13,368 nt of DNA from Pseudomonadota bacterium (GTDB lineage Bacteria; Pseudomonadota; Gammaproteobacteria; Steroidobacterales; Steroidobacteraceae), in the NCBI GenBank assembly GCA_023433465.1, contig JAEZCR010000056.1:1-13368 (forward strand), written 5' to 3'. Positions 5,832 to 13,368 of this stretch are shown piece by piece. The translations under genes were made by a program, and so were the position numbers. The notes under the pieces are model-generated. The model worked only from the letters and a program-made list of their open reading frames with translations, made no database searches and had not been told where the DNA came from. How positions within the stretch are numbered: position 1 is the stretch's first letter; each line of letters begins with the position of its first letter.

Positions 5832-6256
5832 AACGCGGATTCACGCTCATCGAAATCCTGACGGTGGTCGTCGTGCTCGGCGTGCTCGCGGCGGTGGCCA
5901 TACCCTCATGGCGGCAACATGTGTTGCGCACGCGGCGCGCCGACGCGAAAGAGTTGTTGATCAAGCTGCAGGTCGCGCAGGAGGATTTCTTCGGACGTCA
6001 TGCGCGCTATGCGACCACGGGCGAGTTGTCCCTGCCCCCGCCCACGGGCCTTGGCATGGCAGCGAACAGCGGCGACGCCAACTACCGCATCGAGGTCACG
6101 ACCGCACCCGACGGGCTCGCGTTCGACGCGACCGCGCGCGCGGCGGCCGCGCAGTCGGACGACACGTTCTGCGCGACGTTCACGATCAATCACCTGGGTA
6201 TGCGCGGCGCGACCGACGCCACCGGCGCCGATCGCTCGCTCGACTGCTGGCGTTAG
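5828..6256 (+). CDS. pilE: PilE-like type IV minor pilin
   Basis: The 142-residue protein has leader MKRG and then FTLIEILTVVVVLGVLAAVA, a canonical prepilin N-terminus with Glu5. Next comes SWRQHVLRTRRADAKELLIKLQVAQEDFFGRHARYA, typical of the PilE subgroup of minor pilins, which share the pattern of R-x-A/x-L-x-x-Q-E-x-Y. A C-terminal cysteine pair (C115 in FCATFTI and C140 in LDCWR) would form the disulfide-bounded D-region. It is named by similarity to the minor pilin PilE found after pilY1 in Pseudomonas and Xanthomonas, not the Neisseria major pilin. It is the last gene of the operon. Its TAG stop overlaps the TAA stop of convergent ispH by three bases within TTAG. Confidence 0.87.
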   Translation: MKRGFTLIEILTVVVVLGVLAAVAIPSWRQHVLRTRRADAKELLIKLQVAQEDFFGRHARYATTGELSLPPPTGLGMAANSGDANYRIEVTTAPDGLAFDATARAAAAQSDDTFCATFTINHLGMRGATDATGADRSLDCWR

Positions 6257-7203
6257 GAGGACTCGGCCGTGCGGCGCAGCTGCCGCGGCAGGGAAAAGAC
6301 CACGCGTTCTTCGCGGCCGTGTTGCTCCTCGGCGGGTGAGCCGCCCCACTCGCGCAGCCGCGCGATCACCTGCTGAACCAGTTCCTCGGGGGCCGACGCG
6401 CCCGCGGTGACACCCACCGCGTTCTTGCCTTCGAACCACTCGCGCTCGAGGAACGAGGCATCGTCGATCAGGTATCCCCGGCGTCCGGCACGCTCTGCGA
6501 GTTCGCGCAGGCGGTTGGAATTGCTGCTCGTGATCGATCCGACGACGAGGAGTACGTCGCAATGGGCGATGAGCTCCTTCACCGCATCCTGGCGATTCTG
6601 CGTGGCGTAGCAGATGTCCTCGCGGCGCGGGCTCGCGAGCGTCGGGAAACGCTCACGGAGTGCCTGAACGATGGCGGCGGTGTCGTCCACCGACAGTGTC
6701 GTCTGCGTCACGAACGCGAGACGCTCGGGATCGCGCACGTCGAGCCGGCGCGCCTGATCCACGTTTTCGATGAGATGCATGTGGCCGCCGTTCGAATCAT
6801 CGAAACGGCCCATCGTGCCTTCCACTTCCGGATGTCCCGCGTGACCGATCAACACCACGTCACGGCCCTCGCGCGCATACCGTGCGACCTCCATGTGCAC
6901 CTTGGTCACGAGCGGGCACGTCGCATCGAACACGGTGAGCCCGCGGCGCTCCGCCTCGTTCGCGACGGCCGCCGAGACGCCATGCGCGGAGAAGATCACC
7001 GTGGCGCCATCGGGAACCTGGTCGAGCTCTTCGACGAACACCGCGCCGAGTCCGCGCAGCCGTTCGACCACGTGAACGTTGTGCACGACTTCGTGCCGCA
7101 CGTAGATAGGGGCGCCGAACATCGAGAGCGCGCGCTCGACGATGTCGATGGCCCGGTCGACGCCGGCGCAGAATCCGCGTGGATTGGCGAGCAGGATCTT
7201 CAC
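6253..7203 (-). CDS. ispH: 4-hydroxy-3-methylbut-2-enyl diphosphate reductase (IspH)
   Basis: IspH reduces HMBPP to IPP and DMAPP in the last step of the MEP isoprenoid pathway, using a cytoplasmic [4Fe-4S] enzyme. At 316 residues it has the same length as E. coli IspH. Cluster cysteines are C12 (PRGFCAGV), C96 (DATCPLV) and C198 (ICYATQNRQ). Substrate residues H41, H74 (SAHGVS), H124 and E126 (HPEVEGTMG) are all present, as is the SSNSNRL loop, although it reads GSITSSNSNRL with Thr where Ser is more common. GTG 7203 is chosen because an AAGGA lies 6 nt upstream and the protein then begins MKILLANPRGF like its relatives. The GTG overlaps the lspA stop (GTGA), so it is the last gene of the murJ operon. 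I see no terminator after it; transcription would run into antisense pilE. Confidence 0.97.
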   Translation of the reverse strand: MKILLANPRGFCAGVDRAIDIVERALSMFGAPIYVRHEVVHNVHVVERLRGLGAVFVEELDQVPDGATVIFSAHGVSAAVANEAERRGLTVFDATCPLVTKVHMEVARYAREGRDVVLIGHAGHPEVEGTMGRFDDSNGGHMHLIENVDQARRLDVRDPERLAFVTQTTLSVDDTAAIVQALRERFPTLASPRREDICYATQNRQDAVKELIAHCDVLLVVGSITSSNSNRLRELAERAGRRGYLIDDASFLEREWFEGKNAVGVTAGASAPEELVQQVIARLREWGGSPAEEQHGREERVVFSLPRQLRRTAESS

Positions 7204-7730
7204 GCCTGGTCCTTCGCCGCGCGCTTCTCGCGCCTCGATTCGAGCAGCACGTCCAGGATCACGAGCACCGCGCCGATCGTGATGGCGGAGTCCGCCACGT
7301 TGAAGGCCGGGAAGTACGAGCCGCCCCAATGCACCTGCAGGAAGTCCACGACGTAGCCGTGTTCGAGCCGGTCGATCACGTTGCCGACGGCGCCACCGAG
7401 GATCAGCGCCAGGCCGCAGGCGAGCAGTCCCTGCGTGGCGATCGACACGGTGCGCAGCCAATACACGAACGCGACCGACGCGCCGATCGCGAACAGCGAG
7501 AACGCCCAGCGCTGCCAGCCGCCCGCGTCCGCGAGGAAGCTGAACGCCGCGCCGGGGTTGTGCGCGCGCACGATGTTGAACACCGGCAGGATGTAGATCG
7601 ACTCGCCGAGCACCATGCCCTTCTCGATCCAGAGCTTCGTCAGCTGGTCGAGGATGACCACGAGCGCGGCGATCCACAACCAGCGGATGCCGCTTTCCTT
7701 CCAGTGCGCGGGTTTCGGGTGATCGCTCAT
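7200..7730 (-). CDS. lspA: Lipoprotein signal peptidase (signal peptidase II)
   Basis: LspA cleaves the signal peptide of diacylglyceryl-prolipoproteins in the inner membrane. The 176-residue protein has four hydrophobic segments. The conserved motifs appear in order: LDQLTKLWIE (27-36), NIVRAHNPGAAFSFL (52-66), GGAVGNVIDRL (112-122) and VVDFLQVHW, then FNVADSAITIG. The two catalytic aspartates are D120 and D147. A cytoplasmic basic tail (ESRREKRAAKDQA) ends the protein. ATG 7730 overlaps the ileS stop (ATGA), and a GAGG lies 9 nt upstream. The ileS-lspA pair is conserved in many proteobacteria. Confidence 0.97.
   Translation of the reverse strand: MSDHPKPAHWKESGIRWLWIAALVVILDQLTKLWIEKGMVLGESIYILPVFNIVRAHNPGAAFSFLADAGGWQRWAFSLFAIGASVAFVYWLRTVSIATQGLLACGLALILGGAVGNVIDRLEHGYVVDFLQVHWGGSYFPAFNVADSAITIGAVLVILDVLLESRREKRAAKDQA
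7210..7214 (-). promoter_or_regulatory. Ribosome binding site of ispH
   Basis: AAGGA on the minus strand, 6 nt before GTG 7203 and inside the end of lspA, decides the ispH start. Confidence 0.75.
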
Positions 7731-10570
7731 GCCAGTTGCCTCGACTCGCCCGGCTCGTCGAGGTTCTCGACACAACGCGCGCAGATCGTCGGATGCTCGG
7801 GATCCGAGCCCACCTCGGGCCGGTGGTGCCAGCAGCGCTCGCACTTCGGCGCGGTGGAGGCCTGCACGCGGATCCACACGCCGCCCTCCTTCGCGATGTC
7901 GGAAACTTTGATGGCGCCCACCGGCGGGCCGGCGGCATTGCTCACGCGCTTCACCGTCGCGGCGGAGGTGATGAGCAGGAAGCGCAGCTCCTCGCCGAGC
8001 GCCATGAGCTTCTCGCGGAACTCGTCTTTCGCGAACACTTCGACCTCGGCATCGAGCGAGCCACCGACAGATCCTTCCACGCGCAGCTTCTCGAGCTCCT
8101 GCGCCACGGCGGCCTTGAGCTGGATGAACATGTTCCAGTCGACCGTGTCGGCCGCGCCGGAAACGGCCGGCAGCTTGTGCCAGGTTTCGAGGAACACCGA
8201 CTCGCCACGTTTGCCCGGGATGAACTGCCAGATCTCGTCCGTCGTGAACGACAGGATCGGCGCGAGCCAGCGGACCATCGCTTCGGCGATGTGATACAGC
8301 GCGGTCTGCGCCGAGCGGCGCGCCTTGCTCTTCTTCGGCGTCGTGTAGAGCCGGTCCTTCAGCAGGTCCAGATAGAAGCCGCCCAGGTCCGCGACGCAGA
8401 AGTTGAGCACCTTCTGGTAGATGAGGTGGTACTGGAAGCCGCGGTACGCCTCGACGATTTCTTCCTGCAGTGCCGCCGTGCGTGCGATGGCCCAGCGATC
8501 GATCGCCACGAGTTCCTCGACCGGAACCGCATCGGTCGCAGGATCGAATCCCGCGAGGTTGCCTAACAAGAAGCGCACGGTGTTGCGCATGCGGCGATAG
8601 GAATCGGACATGCGCTTCAGGATCTCGTCCGACAGCGCCATCTCGTTCGAATAGTCGGTCGCCGCGATCCACAGGCGCAACACGTCCGCGCCCGAGGTCG
8701 CCATGACCTTCTGCGGCACGATCACGTTGCCCAGCGACTTGGACATCTTGCGGCCCTTCTCGTCGACCGTGAATCCGTGCGTGAGCACGGACTTGTACGG
8801 CGCGCGCTCGTACAGCGCCTCGGACATCAGCAGCGACGAATGGAACCAGCCGCGATGCTGGTCGGAACCTTCGAGATAGATCTCGACCGGCGGCTTCACT
8901 TCGTCCGGATGCGTGTAGTGCACGCACTCGTGCGACAGGCCAGAGTCGGCCCACACGTCCATGACGTCCGAGACCTTCACGTAGCTGTCAGCGTCGTCGC
9001 CCAGCAACTCGCGCGGATCGAGATCGAACCAGGCTTCGATGCCGACCTGTTCCACCCGTTTCGCGACTTCGAGGATCAGTTCCTGCGTGCGCGGATGCAG
9101 TTCCTCCGTTTCCTTGTGGATGAACAGCGTGATCGGCACGCCCCAGGTGCGCTGGCGCGAGAGGCACCAGTCGGGACGGTCGCGGATCATGTTGTAGATG
9201 CGTTGCTCGCCCCAGGACGGGTACCACTGCACCTTCTGGATGTCTCGCAGCGCATTCGCGCGCAAGCCTTTCTGGTCCATGCTGATGAACCATTGCGGCG
9301 TGGCGCGGAAGATCACCGGCGTCTTGTGGCGCCAGCAATGCGGATAACTGTGCGAGATCGGTTCGTGCTTGAGCAGGCGGCCGCGCGAGGACAGCAGCTC
9401 GACGATGACCTTGTTCGCCTCGTCGACCTTGGTGCCCGCGACGAACGGCGTCCCTTCGCGGAATCGTCCGTCGCCCAACACCGGGTTGTCGACCGGCAGG
9501 CTGTATTTCTGCCCGATCGCGAAGTCTTCCTGGCCGTGCGCGGGAGCGGTGTGTACGGCGCCGGTGCCCGCGTCGAGCGTGACGTGATCGCCGACAATCA
9601 CCGGCACGTGTTTCGGCAGGAACGGATGTTCGAGCTGCAGATGTTCGAGCGCCTTGCCCTCGAACTGCACGAGCACCTGCCCCTTGCCGAGGCCATAACG
9701 CTTGAGGCACGCGTCGAGCAGCTCGTTCGCGAGGACGAGTAGTTCGGACTGCCCGTTGCGCGAGACCCAGAGCAGCACGTATTCGATCTTCTCGCCCAGC
9801 GCGACCGCCTCGTTCGCCGGCAGCGTCCAGGGAGTCGTGGTCCAGATCACGAGCGAGGCCGGCTGCGTGCCGAAAACTTCGGGATTCACGCCCACGCGGC
9901 GTGCGAGATCCGCCGTGTCGTGCACGCGGAACTCGACGTCGATCGACGGCGAGGTCTTGTCCTCGTATTCGACTTCGGCCTCGGCGAGCGAGGAGCGGCA
10001 GTCGAGGCACCAGTGGACCGGCTTGGCGCCCTTATAAAGGTGTCCGTTGCGGATGATGTGGCCGAGCGCGCGGATCTGCTGCGCTTCGAAACGTGGGTCC
10101 ATCGTGAGATACGGACGATCCCAGTCGCCGAGCACGCCGAAGCGTTTGAAATCCTGCCGCTGCAGGTCGACCTGTTCGGCCGCGAACTTGCGGCACGCCG
10201 CGCGGAATTCCTTCGCGTCGAGCTTGTTGCCCACGCGGCCGAACTTCTTCTCGATCTGGTGCTCGATGGGCAGCCCGTGGCAGTCCCAGCCCGGGATGTA
10301 CGGCGAGTCGTAGCCGTCCATCTGGTGGGACTTCACCACGATGTCCTTGAGCACCTTGTTCAGGAAATGCCCGAGGTGCGCGGCGCCGTTCGCGTACGGC
10401 GGGCCGTCGTGCAACACGTACCGCGGCCGGCCGCGCGAGACCTCGCGAATCTTCTGGTACAGCCCCTTGCTCTCCCACTCGGCGAGAATCTTCGGCTCGC
10501 GCTGCGCGAGGTCGGCCTTCATCGGAAAGCCGGTTTCGGGAAGGTTTATGGTGCTCTTGTAATCGGCCAC
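7727..10570 (-). CDS. ileS: Isoleucyl-tRNA synthetase
   Basis: This class I synthetase (947 residues from the chosen start; E. coli 938) charges tRNA-Ile and edits misactivated valine. Visible are the HIGH-type motif HLGH (65-68) within GAAHLGHFLNKVLKD, and the CP1 editing insert (about 200-400) with TTPWTLPANEAVALGE and GTGAVHTAPAHGQEDF. Also present are DVWADSGLSHE, KMSKS (608-612) and the anticodon-binding helical domain. The C-terminal zinc finger is CERCWHHRPEVG with ICARC (Cys 910, 913, 930, 933). GTG 10570 is chosen because the product then reads MADYKSTINLPETGFPM, close to E. coli. An upstream TTG (10609) would overlap ribF by 17 bp. ribF ends 22 bp upstream and lspA overlaps by 4 bp. 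No T-box or other leader is visible. Confidence 0.97.
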   Translation of the reverse strand: MADYKSTINLPETGFPMKADLAQREPKILAEWESKGLYQKIREVSRGRPRYVLHDGPPYANGAAHLGHFLNKVLKDIVVKSHQMDGYDSPYIPGWDCHGLPIEHQIEKKFGRVGNKLDAKEFRAACRKFAAEQVDLQRQDFKRFGVLGDWDRPYLTMDPRFEAQQIRALGHIIRNGHLYKGAKPVHWCLDCRSSLAEAEVEYEDKTSPSIDVEFRVHDTADLARRVGVNPEVFGTQPASLVIWTTTPWTLPANEAVALGEKIEYVLLWVSRNGQSELLVLANELLDACLKRYGLGKGQVLVQFEGKALEHLQLEHPFLPKHVPVIVGDHVTLDAGTGAVHTAPAHGQEDFAIGQKYSLPVDNPVLGDGRFREGTPFVAGTKVDEANKVIVELLSSRGRLLKHEPISHSYPHCWRHKTPVIFRATPQWFISMDQKGLRANALRDIQKVQWYPSWGEQRIYNMIRDRPDWCLSRQRTWGVPITLFIHKETEELHPRTQELILEVAKRVEQVGIEAWFDLDPRELLGDDADSYVKVSDVMDVWADSGLSHECVHYTHPDEVKPPVEIYLEGSDQHRGWFHSSLLMSEALYERAPYKSVLTHGFTVDEKGRKMSKSLGNVIVPQKVMATSGADVLRLWIAATDYSNEMALSDEILKRMSDSYRRMRNTVRFLLGNLAGFDPATDAVPVEELVAIDRWAIARTAALQEEIVEAYRGFQYHLIYQKVLNFCVADLGGFYLDLLKDRLYTTPKKSKARRSAQTALYHIAEAMVRWLAPILSFTTDEIWQFIPGKRGESVFLETWHKLPAVSGAADTVDWNMFIQLKAAVAQELEKLRVEGSVGGSLDAEVEVFAKDEFREKLMALGEELRFLLITSAATVKRVSNAAGPPVGAIKVSDIAKEGGVWIRVQASTAPKCERCWHHRPEVGSDPEHPTICARCVENLDEPGESRQLA

Positions 10571-10592
10571 TGACGTTCTCGCCTGTCTCTGA

Positions 10593-11543
10593 CTAACCAA
10601 CTTGTCCAACCGTCTTCAGGATGCGGCGCGCTTCCGCCGCGTCCTCGTGCATCTTGCGCACGAGCGCGTCCAGATCCGCGAACTTCTCCTCGTCGCGGAT
10701 CTTCGCGACGAACTCCACCTCGAGATCGCATCCGTAGAGCGACCCCGAATAATCGAACACGTGCGCTTCGAGCAGCGGCTCGGTGCCATTCACCGTCGGC
10801 CGGAACCCGAGACTCGCCACGCCCGCGTGCGGCACGTGCGTGTGCGAACCCTCGATGCCGCGCACCCGCACCGCGTAGATGCCGGTGAACGGCAGCTTGC
10901 GGCGGCGCATGCGGATGTTCGCCGTGGGATACCCCAACCGGCGACCGAGCTGCTCGCCCCGCACCACGCGCCCGTACATCGAGTACGGCCTCCCGAGCAG
11001 GTCGCGCGCGCGCTTGAAATCCGCCGCGGCCAGCGCGGCGCGCACTCCGCTCGAGCTCACGCGCACGTCGTCGATGCACACCGACGGAACGAGCTCGAGC
11101 GCGAACTTCCCCGCGTCCGCCGCCGCGCGCAGCAGCGCCACGCTGCCCGCGCCTCCACGGCCGAAGCGAAAATCCTGCCCCACCACCACCGCGGATACCG
11201 CGAACCGGTCGGTGAGCAACCGCACGAACTCCTCGCCCGTGAGCTGGCGCAGCTTCTCGTCGAAGCGCAGCACACACACGCCGTGCAGGTCCGAGCGCTC
11301 GAGCACGCGCCAGCGCTCGCGAAAATCCGTGAGTCTCGCGGGCGGGTCCTGGGCGGCGAGGTATTCGCGCGGCAGCGGCTCGAAGGTCAGCATCATCGCC
11401 GGCTTCGCAAGCTGCTTCGCGATGCCGCAGGTGGCGGCGATCAGCGCGCCATGCCCGAGGTGGATGCCGTCGAAGCTGCCGATCGTGATCGCAGCGCCGC
11501 GGTGCTCCGGCTTCAGGCCCTGCAATCCACGAATGAACTCCAT
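10593..11543 (-). CDS. ribF: Bifunctional riboflavin kinase / FAD synthetase (RibF)
   Basis: RibF phosphorylates riboflavin to FMN and adenylylates FMN to FAD in the cytoplasm. The 316-residue protein has the N-terminal nucleotidyltransferase domain with GSFDGIHLGH (22-31), and VVVGQDFRFGRGGAGS followed by VSSSGVRAAL (162-171). The C-terminal riboflavin kinase domain has GRRLGYPTANI (PTAN 206-209) and the catalytic Glu of EPLLEAHVFD (E259). ATG 11543 gives the usual MEFIRGL N-terminus and lies 5 bp after the murJ stop. No FMN riboswitch is present, which fits a gene inside an operon with housekeeping neighbours. Confidence 0.97.
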   Translation of the reverse strand: MEFIRGLQGLKPEHRGAAITIGSFDGIHLGHGALIAATCGIAKQLAKPAMMLTFEPLPREYLAAQDPPARLTDFRERWRVLERSDLHGVCVLRFDEKLRQLTGEEFVRLLTDRFAVSAVVVGQDFRFGRGGAGSVALLRAAADAGKFALELVPSVCIDDVRVSSSGVRAALAAADFKRARDLLGRPYSMYGRVVRGEQLGRRLGYPTANIRMRRRKLPFTGIYAVRVRGIEGSHTHVPHAGVASLGFRPTVNGTEPLLEAHVFDYSGSLYGCDLEVEFVAKIRDEEKFADLDALVRKMHEDAAEARRILKTVGQVG

Positions 11544-11548
11544 GGCGA

Positions 11549-13114
11549 TTATGCCCCGGCCACGTTGCGCACGTGGCGCAAACGGGCCCCGGCCAGCATC
11601 AGCGCGGCGAAATAGGTCGCGGCGCCGGCCACCACGCACAGCGCGAGACGCCCGGCCCGCTCCCAGGCGGGCTGTTGCAGCCAGCTCGACAGGTCGCCAC
11701 CCAGCCATACCAGCACGGCCGCCATGATGGCGTTCGCGAAGACCACGCGGGTCAGCAACGCGCCCCAGCCCGGCCGGGCCTTGTAGACCCCGCGCTGCTT
11801 GAGGCCCCACCACAGCAACGTGGAATTGAGCGCCGCGGACACGCAGGTGGACGTCGCGATCAGGATGTGTGGATAGGGAAAGCCGAAGTGCTGCGCGGGC
11901 AGCACCACGCCGACGTTGAGACCCATGCCCACGCCGAGCGCGATGAGGCCGACCCGCACCGGGGTCTTCGTGTCCTGGCGCGCGAAGTATCCCGGCGCGA
12001 GCACCTTGACCAGGCTGAATCCGACGAGCCCCCACGAGTAGGCCATCAGCGCGTAGCTAGCCATCCGCACGTCGTGCGCCGTGAAGGCGCCGTAGCCGAG
12101 CGTCGTCGCGGTCAAGGGGCCCGCGAACACCAGCATCGCAACCGCGGCGGGCGAAATCAGCACGATCACGAGGCGCAGCGCCCAGTCGAGCGTGCCCGTG
12201 AAATGCTCCATCGTGTCCGAGGCGTGGTGGCGCGACAGCGCCGGCAGGATCACGGTGGCGAGCGCGATGCTGAACACGCCGAGCGGGAATTCCATGAGCC
12301 GGTCCGCGAAATACAGCCAGGACATGCTGCCGGTGATCAGGAAGCTCGCGATGATGGTGTCCAGCAGCAGGCTCACCTGCGCGACGGAGGATCCGAAGAT
12401 GCCGGGCAGCATGAGTTTGCCGATACGTCGCACGCCCTCCGCCGCGGGCTTCCAGCGCGGCCGCCGGAACAGGCCGAGTTTGACGACGGCCGGGATCTGG
12501 AACCCGACCTGGAGCAAACCACTCAGGAACACGCCCATCGCGAGCGTCACGCCCGGGTTGTCGGTATGCGGCGCGATCCAGATCGCGAACACCACCATGA
12601 CCACGTTCATGATCACCTGCGTGTAGGCAGGCAGCGCGAAGCGGTTGTAGCTGTTGAGCACGCCCGAACACAACGCGCTCAGCGAGATGAACAGTAGATA
12701 GGGGAACGTCCAGCGCAGCATGGACGTGGCCATGTCCCACTTGTCCGGCCGGTCGTGCCAACCCGGCACGAAGGCGAGGATGATGAGCGGCGCCGCGATG
12801 ACGCCGATGACCGTGATGACGAACAGGATCACGGCGAAGGTGCCCGCGACGTCCTCGACCAGGCCCTTCACCTCCTCGTGGGGGCGCTTGACCTTGTACT
12901 CGGAGATGACGGGAACGAAGGCCTGGGAGAACGAGCCCTCCGCGAACAGGCGGCGCAGGAAGTTCGGGATCTTGAAGGCCACCAGCCAGGCGTCCATGAA
13001 CGCGCTGGCGCCGAAGGCGACCGCGTAGACGATCTCGCGGGCGAGGCCCGTCACGCGCGACACCAGTGTCGCGATACCCGTGACCGCCGTGCTCTTGAAG
13101 ATCCTACCGCTCAA
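11549..13114 (-). CDS. murJ: Lipid II flippase MurJ (MviN)
   Basis: MurJ flips the peptidoglycan precursor lipid II to the periplasmic side of the inner membrane. From TTG 13114 the protein is 521 residues (E. coli 511), with about 14 hydrophobic segments. The N-terminus MSGRIFKSTAVTGIATLVSR and the downstream TGLAREI and KIPNFLRRLFAEGSFSQAF (partly quoted) are the MurJ signature. LRRLFAEGSFSQAFVP is the strongly conserved stretch, and a YFARQDTKTPVRVGL segment occurs in the second half. The TTG was chosen because the reading from the upstream GTG (13213) adds 33 proline- and arginine-rich residues that include the likely promoter. A TTG start is inferred, and the ribosome binding site is weak (GGGTGG about 10 nt upstream). 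It is the first gene of the murJ-ribF-ileS-lspA-ispH operon. Confidence 0.95.
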   Translation of the reverse strand: MSGRIFKSTAVTGIATLVSRVTGLAREIVYAVAFGASAFMDAWLVAFKIPNFLRRLFAEGSFSQAFVPVISEYKVKRPHEEVKGLVEDVAGTFAVILFVITVIGVIAAPLIILAFVPGWHDRPDKWDMATSMLRWTFPYLLFISLSALCSGVLNSYNRFALPAYTQVIMNVVMVVFAIWIAPHTDNPGVTLAMGVFLSGLLQVGFQIPAVVKLGLFRRPRWKPAAEGVRRIGKLMLPGIFGSSVAQVSLLLDTIIASFLITGSMSWLYFADRLMEFPLGVFSIALATVILPALSRHHASDTMEHFTGTLDWALRLVIVLISPAAVAMLVFAGPLTATTLGYGAFTAHDVRMASYALMAYSWGLVGFSLVKVLAPGYFARQDTKTPVRVGLIALGVGMGLNVGVVLPAQHFGFPYPHILIATSTCVSAALNSTLLWWGLKQRGVYKARPGWGALLTRVVFANAIMAAVLVWLGGDLSSWLQQPAWERAGRLALCVVAGAATYFAALMLAGARLRHVRNVAGA

Positions 13115-13159
13115 TCCGCAACCACCCGGAAAATAAGGGAAAAACCGAACAGGCCGCGC

Positions 13160-13192
13160 ACTATACCGGATGCGCTCCCAGAGCGTTGACAA
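13160..13192 (-). promoter_or_regulatory. Possible murJ operon promoter
   Basis: On the minus strand TATAGT (13165-13160) is a good -10. The best -35-like hexamer, TTGTCA (13192-13187), is 21 bp upstream, longer than the ideal 17. Transcription would begin about 40 nt before the TTG of murJ. The -35 bases coincide with those of the divergent rpsT promoter. Confidence 0.4.
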
Positions 13193-13214
13193 GGTAGGGG
13201 TCGGTGAGCACACT
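13186..13214 (+). promoter_or_regulatory. Probable rpsT promoter
   Basis: A perfect -35 TTGACA (13186-13191) is followed after 17 bp by CACACT (13209-13214), a weak -10 with three of six matches. Transcription would start near 13221, leaving a leader of about 35 nt before rpsT. Confidence 0.5.
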
Positions 13215-13243
13215 ACGCGGCCTTCAAAAGACCCGGATTCCCT

Positions 13244-13249
13244 GGAGAA
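13244..13249 (+). promoter_or_regulatory. Ribosome binding site of rpsT
   Basis: GGAGAA lies 6 nt before GTG 13256, supporting this non-ATG start. Confidence 0.75.
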
Positions 13250-13255
13250 CTGTTC

Positions 13256-13368
13256 GTGGCGAATACCAAGTCGGCCGAAAAAGCCGCCCGTCGAGCTGAA
13301 ACCAACCGCACCCGCAACGTCGCGCTTCGTTCGCGCATGCGTTCGGCCCTGCGCAAAGTCAACGACGC
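13256..13368 (+). CDS. rpsT: 30S ribosomal protein S20, N-terminal part (3' partial)
   Basis: From GTG 13256 the frame stays open to the window edge (37 codons and two bases). The product begins MANTKSAEKAARRAE, then TNRTRNVALRSRMRSALRKV, a strongly basic helical N-terminus matching ribosomal protein S20, which binds 16S rRNA. The pattern of K-S-A-x-K, followed by N-x-x-x-R-S-x-x-R, is the family signature. S20 is normally about 87 residues, so more than half is outside the window. It is divergent from murJ, the usual arrangement in gammaproteobacteria. E. coli rpsT is also known to use a non-ATG start (UUG) and to be autoregulated at translation; here the start is GTG. Confidence 0.92.
   Translation, partial: MANTKSAEKAARRAETNRTRNVALRSRMRSALRKVND

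Noticed and set aside
10571..10592. A riboswitch, T-box or attenuator before ileS or ribF
   Set aside because: The gaps are only 22 and 5 bp, too short for any such element.
10571..10609. TTG at 10609 as the ileS start
   Set aside because: It overlaps ribF and adds residues absent from relatives; GTG 10570 yields the conserved ADYKSTINLPETG N-terminus.
6253..13114. Plus-strand open frames opposite the murJ-ispH genes
   Set aside because: They are antisense to unmistakable conserved genes and show arginine/histidine-rich shadow composition without any recognisable family.
13115..13213. GTG at 13213 as the murJ start
   Set aside because: The added residues are not membrane-like or conserved, and the stretch contains the likely murJ and rpsT promoter elements.

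Overview
This high-GC window looks like chromosomal core sequence from a gammaproteobacterium. The order rpsT / murJ-ribF-ileS-lspA-ispH, running tail to tail into a cluster of type IV pilus minor pilins, resembles that of Pseudomonas and Xanthomonas-type bacteria. A lineage such as Xanthomonadales, Nevskiales or Steroidobacterales is plausible, but this is inferred from gene order and protein character, not from a search. There is no sign of a phage, transposon, plasmid or CRISPR array, and no stretch above 300 bases lacks a gene.

Left part (1-2665): the window opens inside a LytTR DNA-binding regulator (+), followed 97 bp later by an integral-membrane acyltransferase-3 family protein (+). 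Its 3' end overlaps, tail to tail, an LpxL/HtrB-like acyltransferase (-). Upstream of that gene is a tRNA-Thr(CGT) gene (-) with its own intrinsic terminator.

Middle (2780-6256): a Fur-family regulator (-) lacks the CXXC zinc cysteines and has a -10 box so close to its ATG that its mRNA should be leaderless. Divergent from it are five tightly packed minor-pilin genes (+): fimT/gspH-like, pilV, pilW, pilX and a pilE-like gene. Most junctions overlap by a few bases or are 6 bp apart, so this is almost certainly one operon. The large tip adhesin gene pilY1, usually found between pilX and pilE, is absent.

Right part (6253-13368): on the minus strand, murJ (lipid II flippase), ribF (FAD synthesis), ileS (isoleucyl-tRNA synthetase), lspA (signal peptidase II) and ispH (isoprenoid synthesis) form a compact operon with overlaps or gaps of 4-22 bp. 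It is transcribed away from rpsT (ribosomal protein S20, +), which the window edge cuts. Possible divergent promoters of murJ and rpsT share nearly the same -35 bases. No fkpB lies between lspA and ispH.

Non-ATG starts are common here: GTG for lpxL-like, pilX, ispH, ileS and rpsT, and TTG for murJ. I see no clearly new biological system. The points most worth checking are the pilY1-less minor pilin operon with a cysteine-containing PilX tail, the CXXC-less Fur protein with a leaderless promoter, and the shared murJ/rpsT promoter region.
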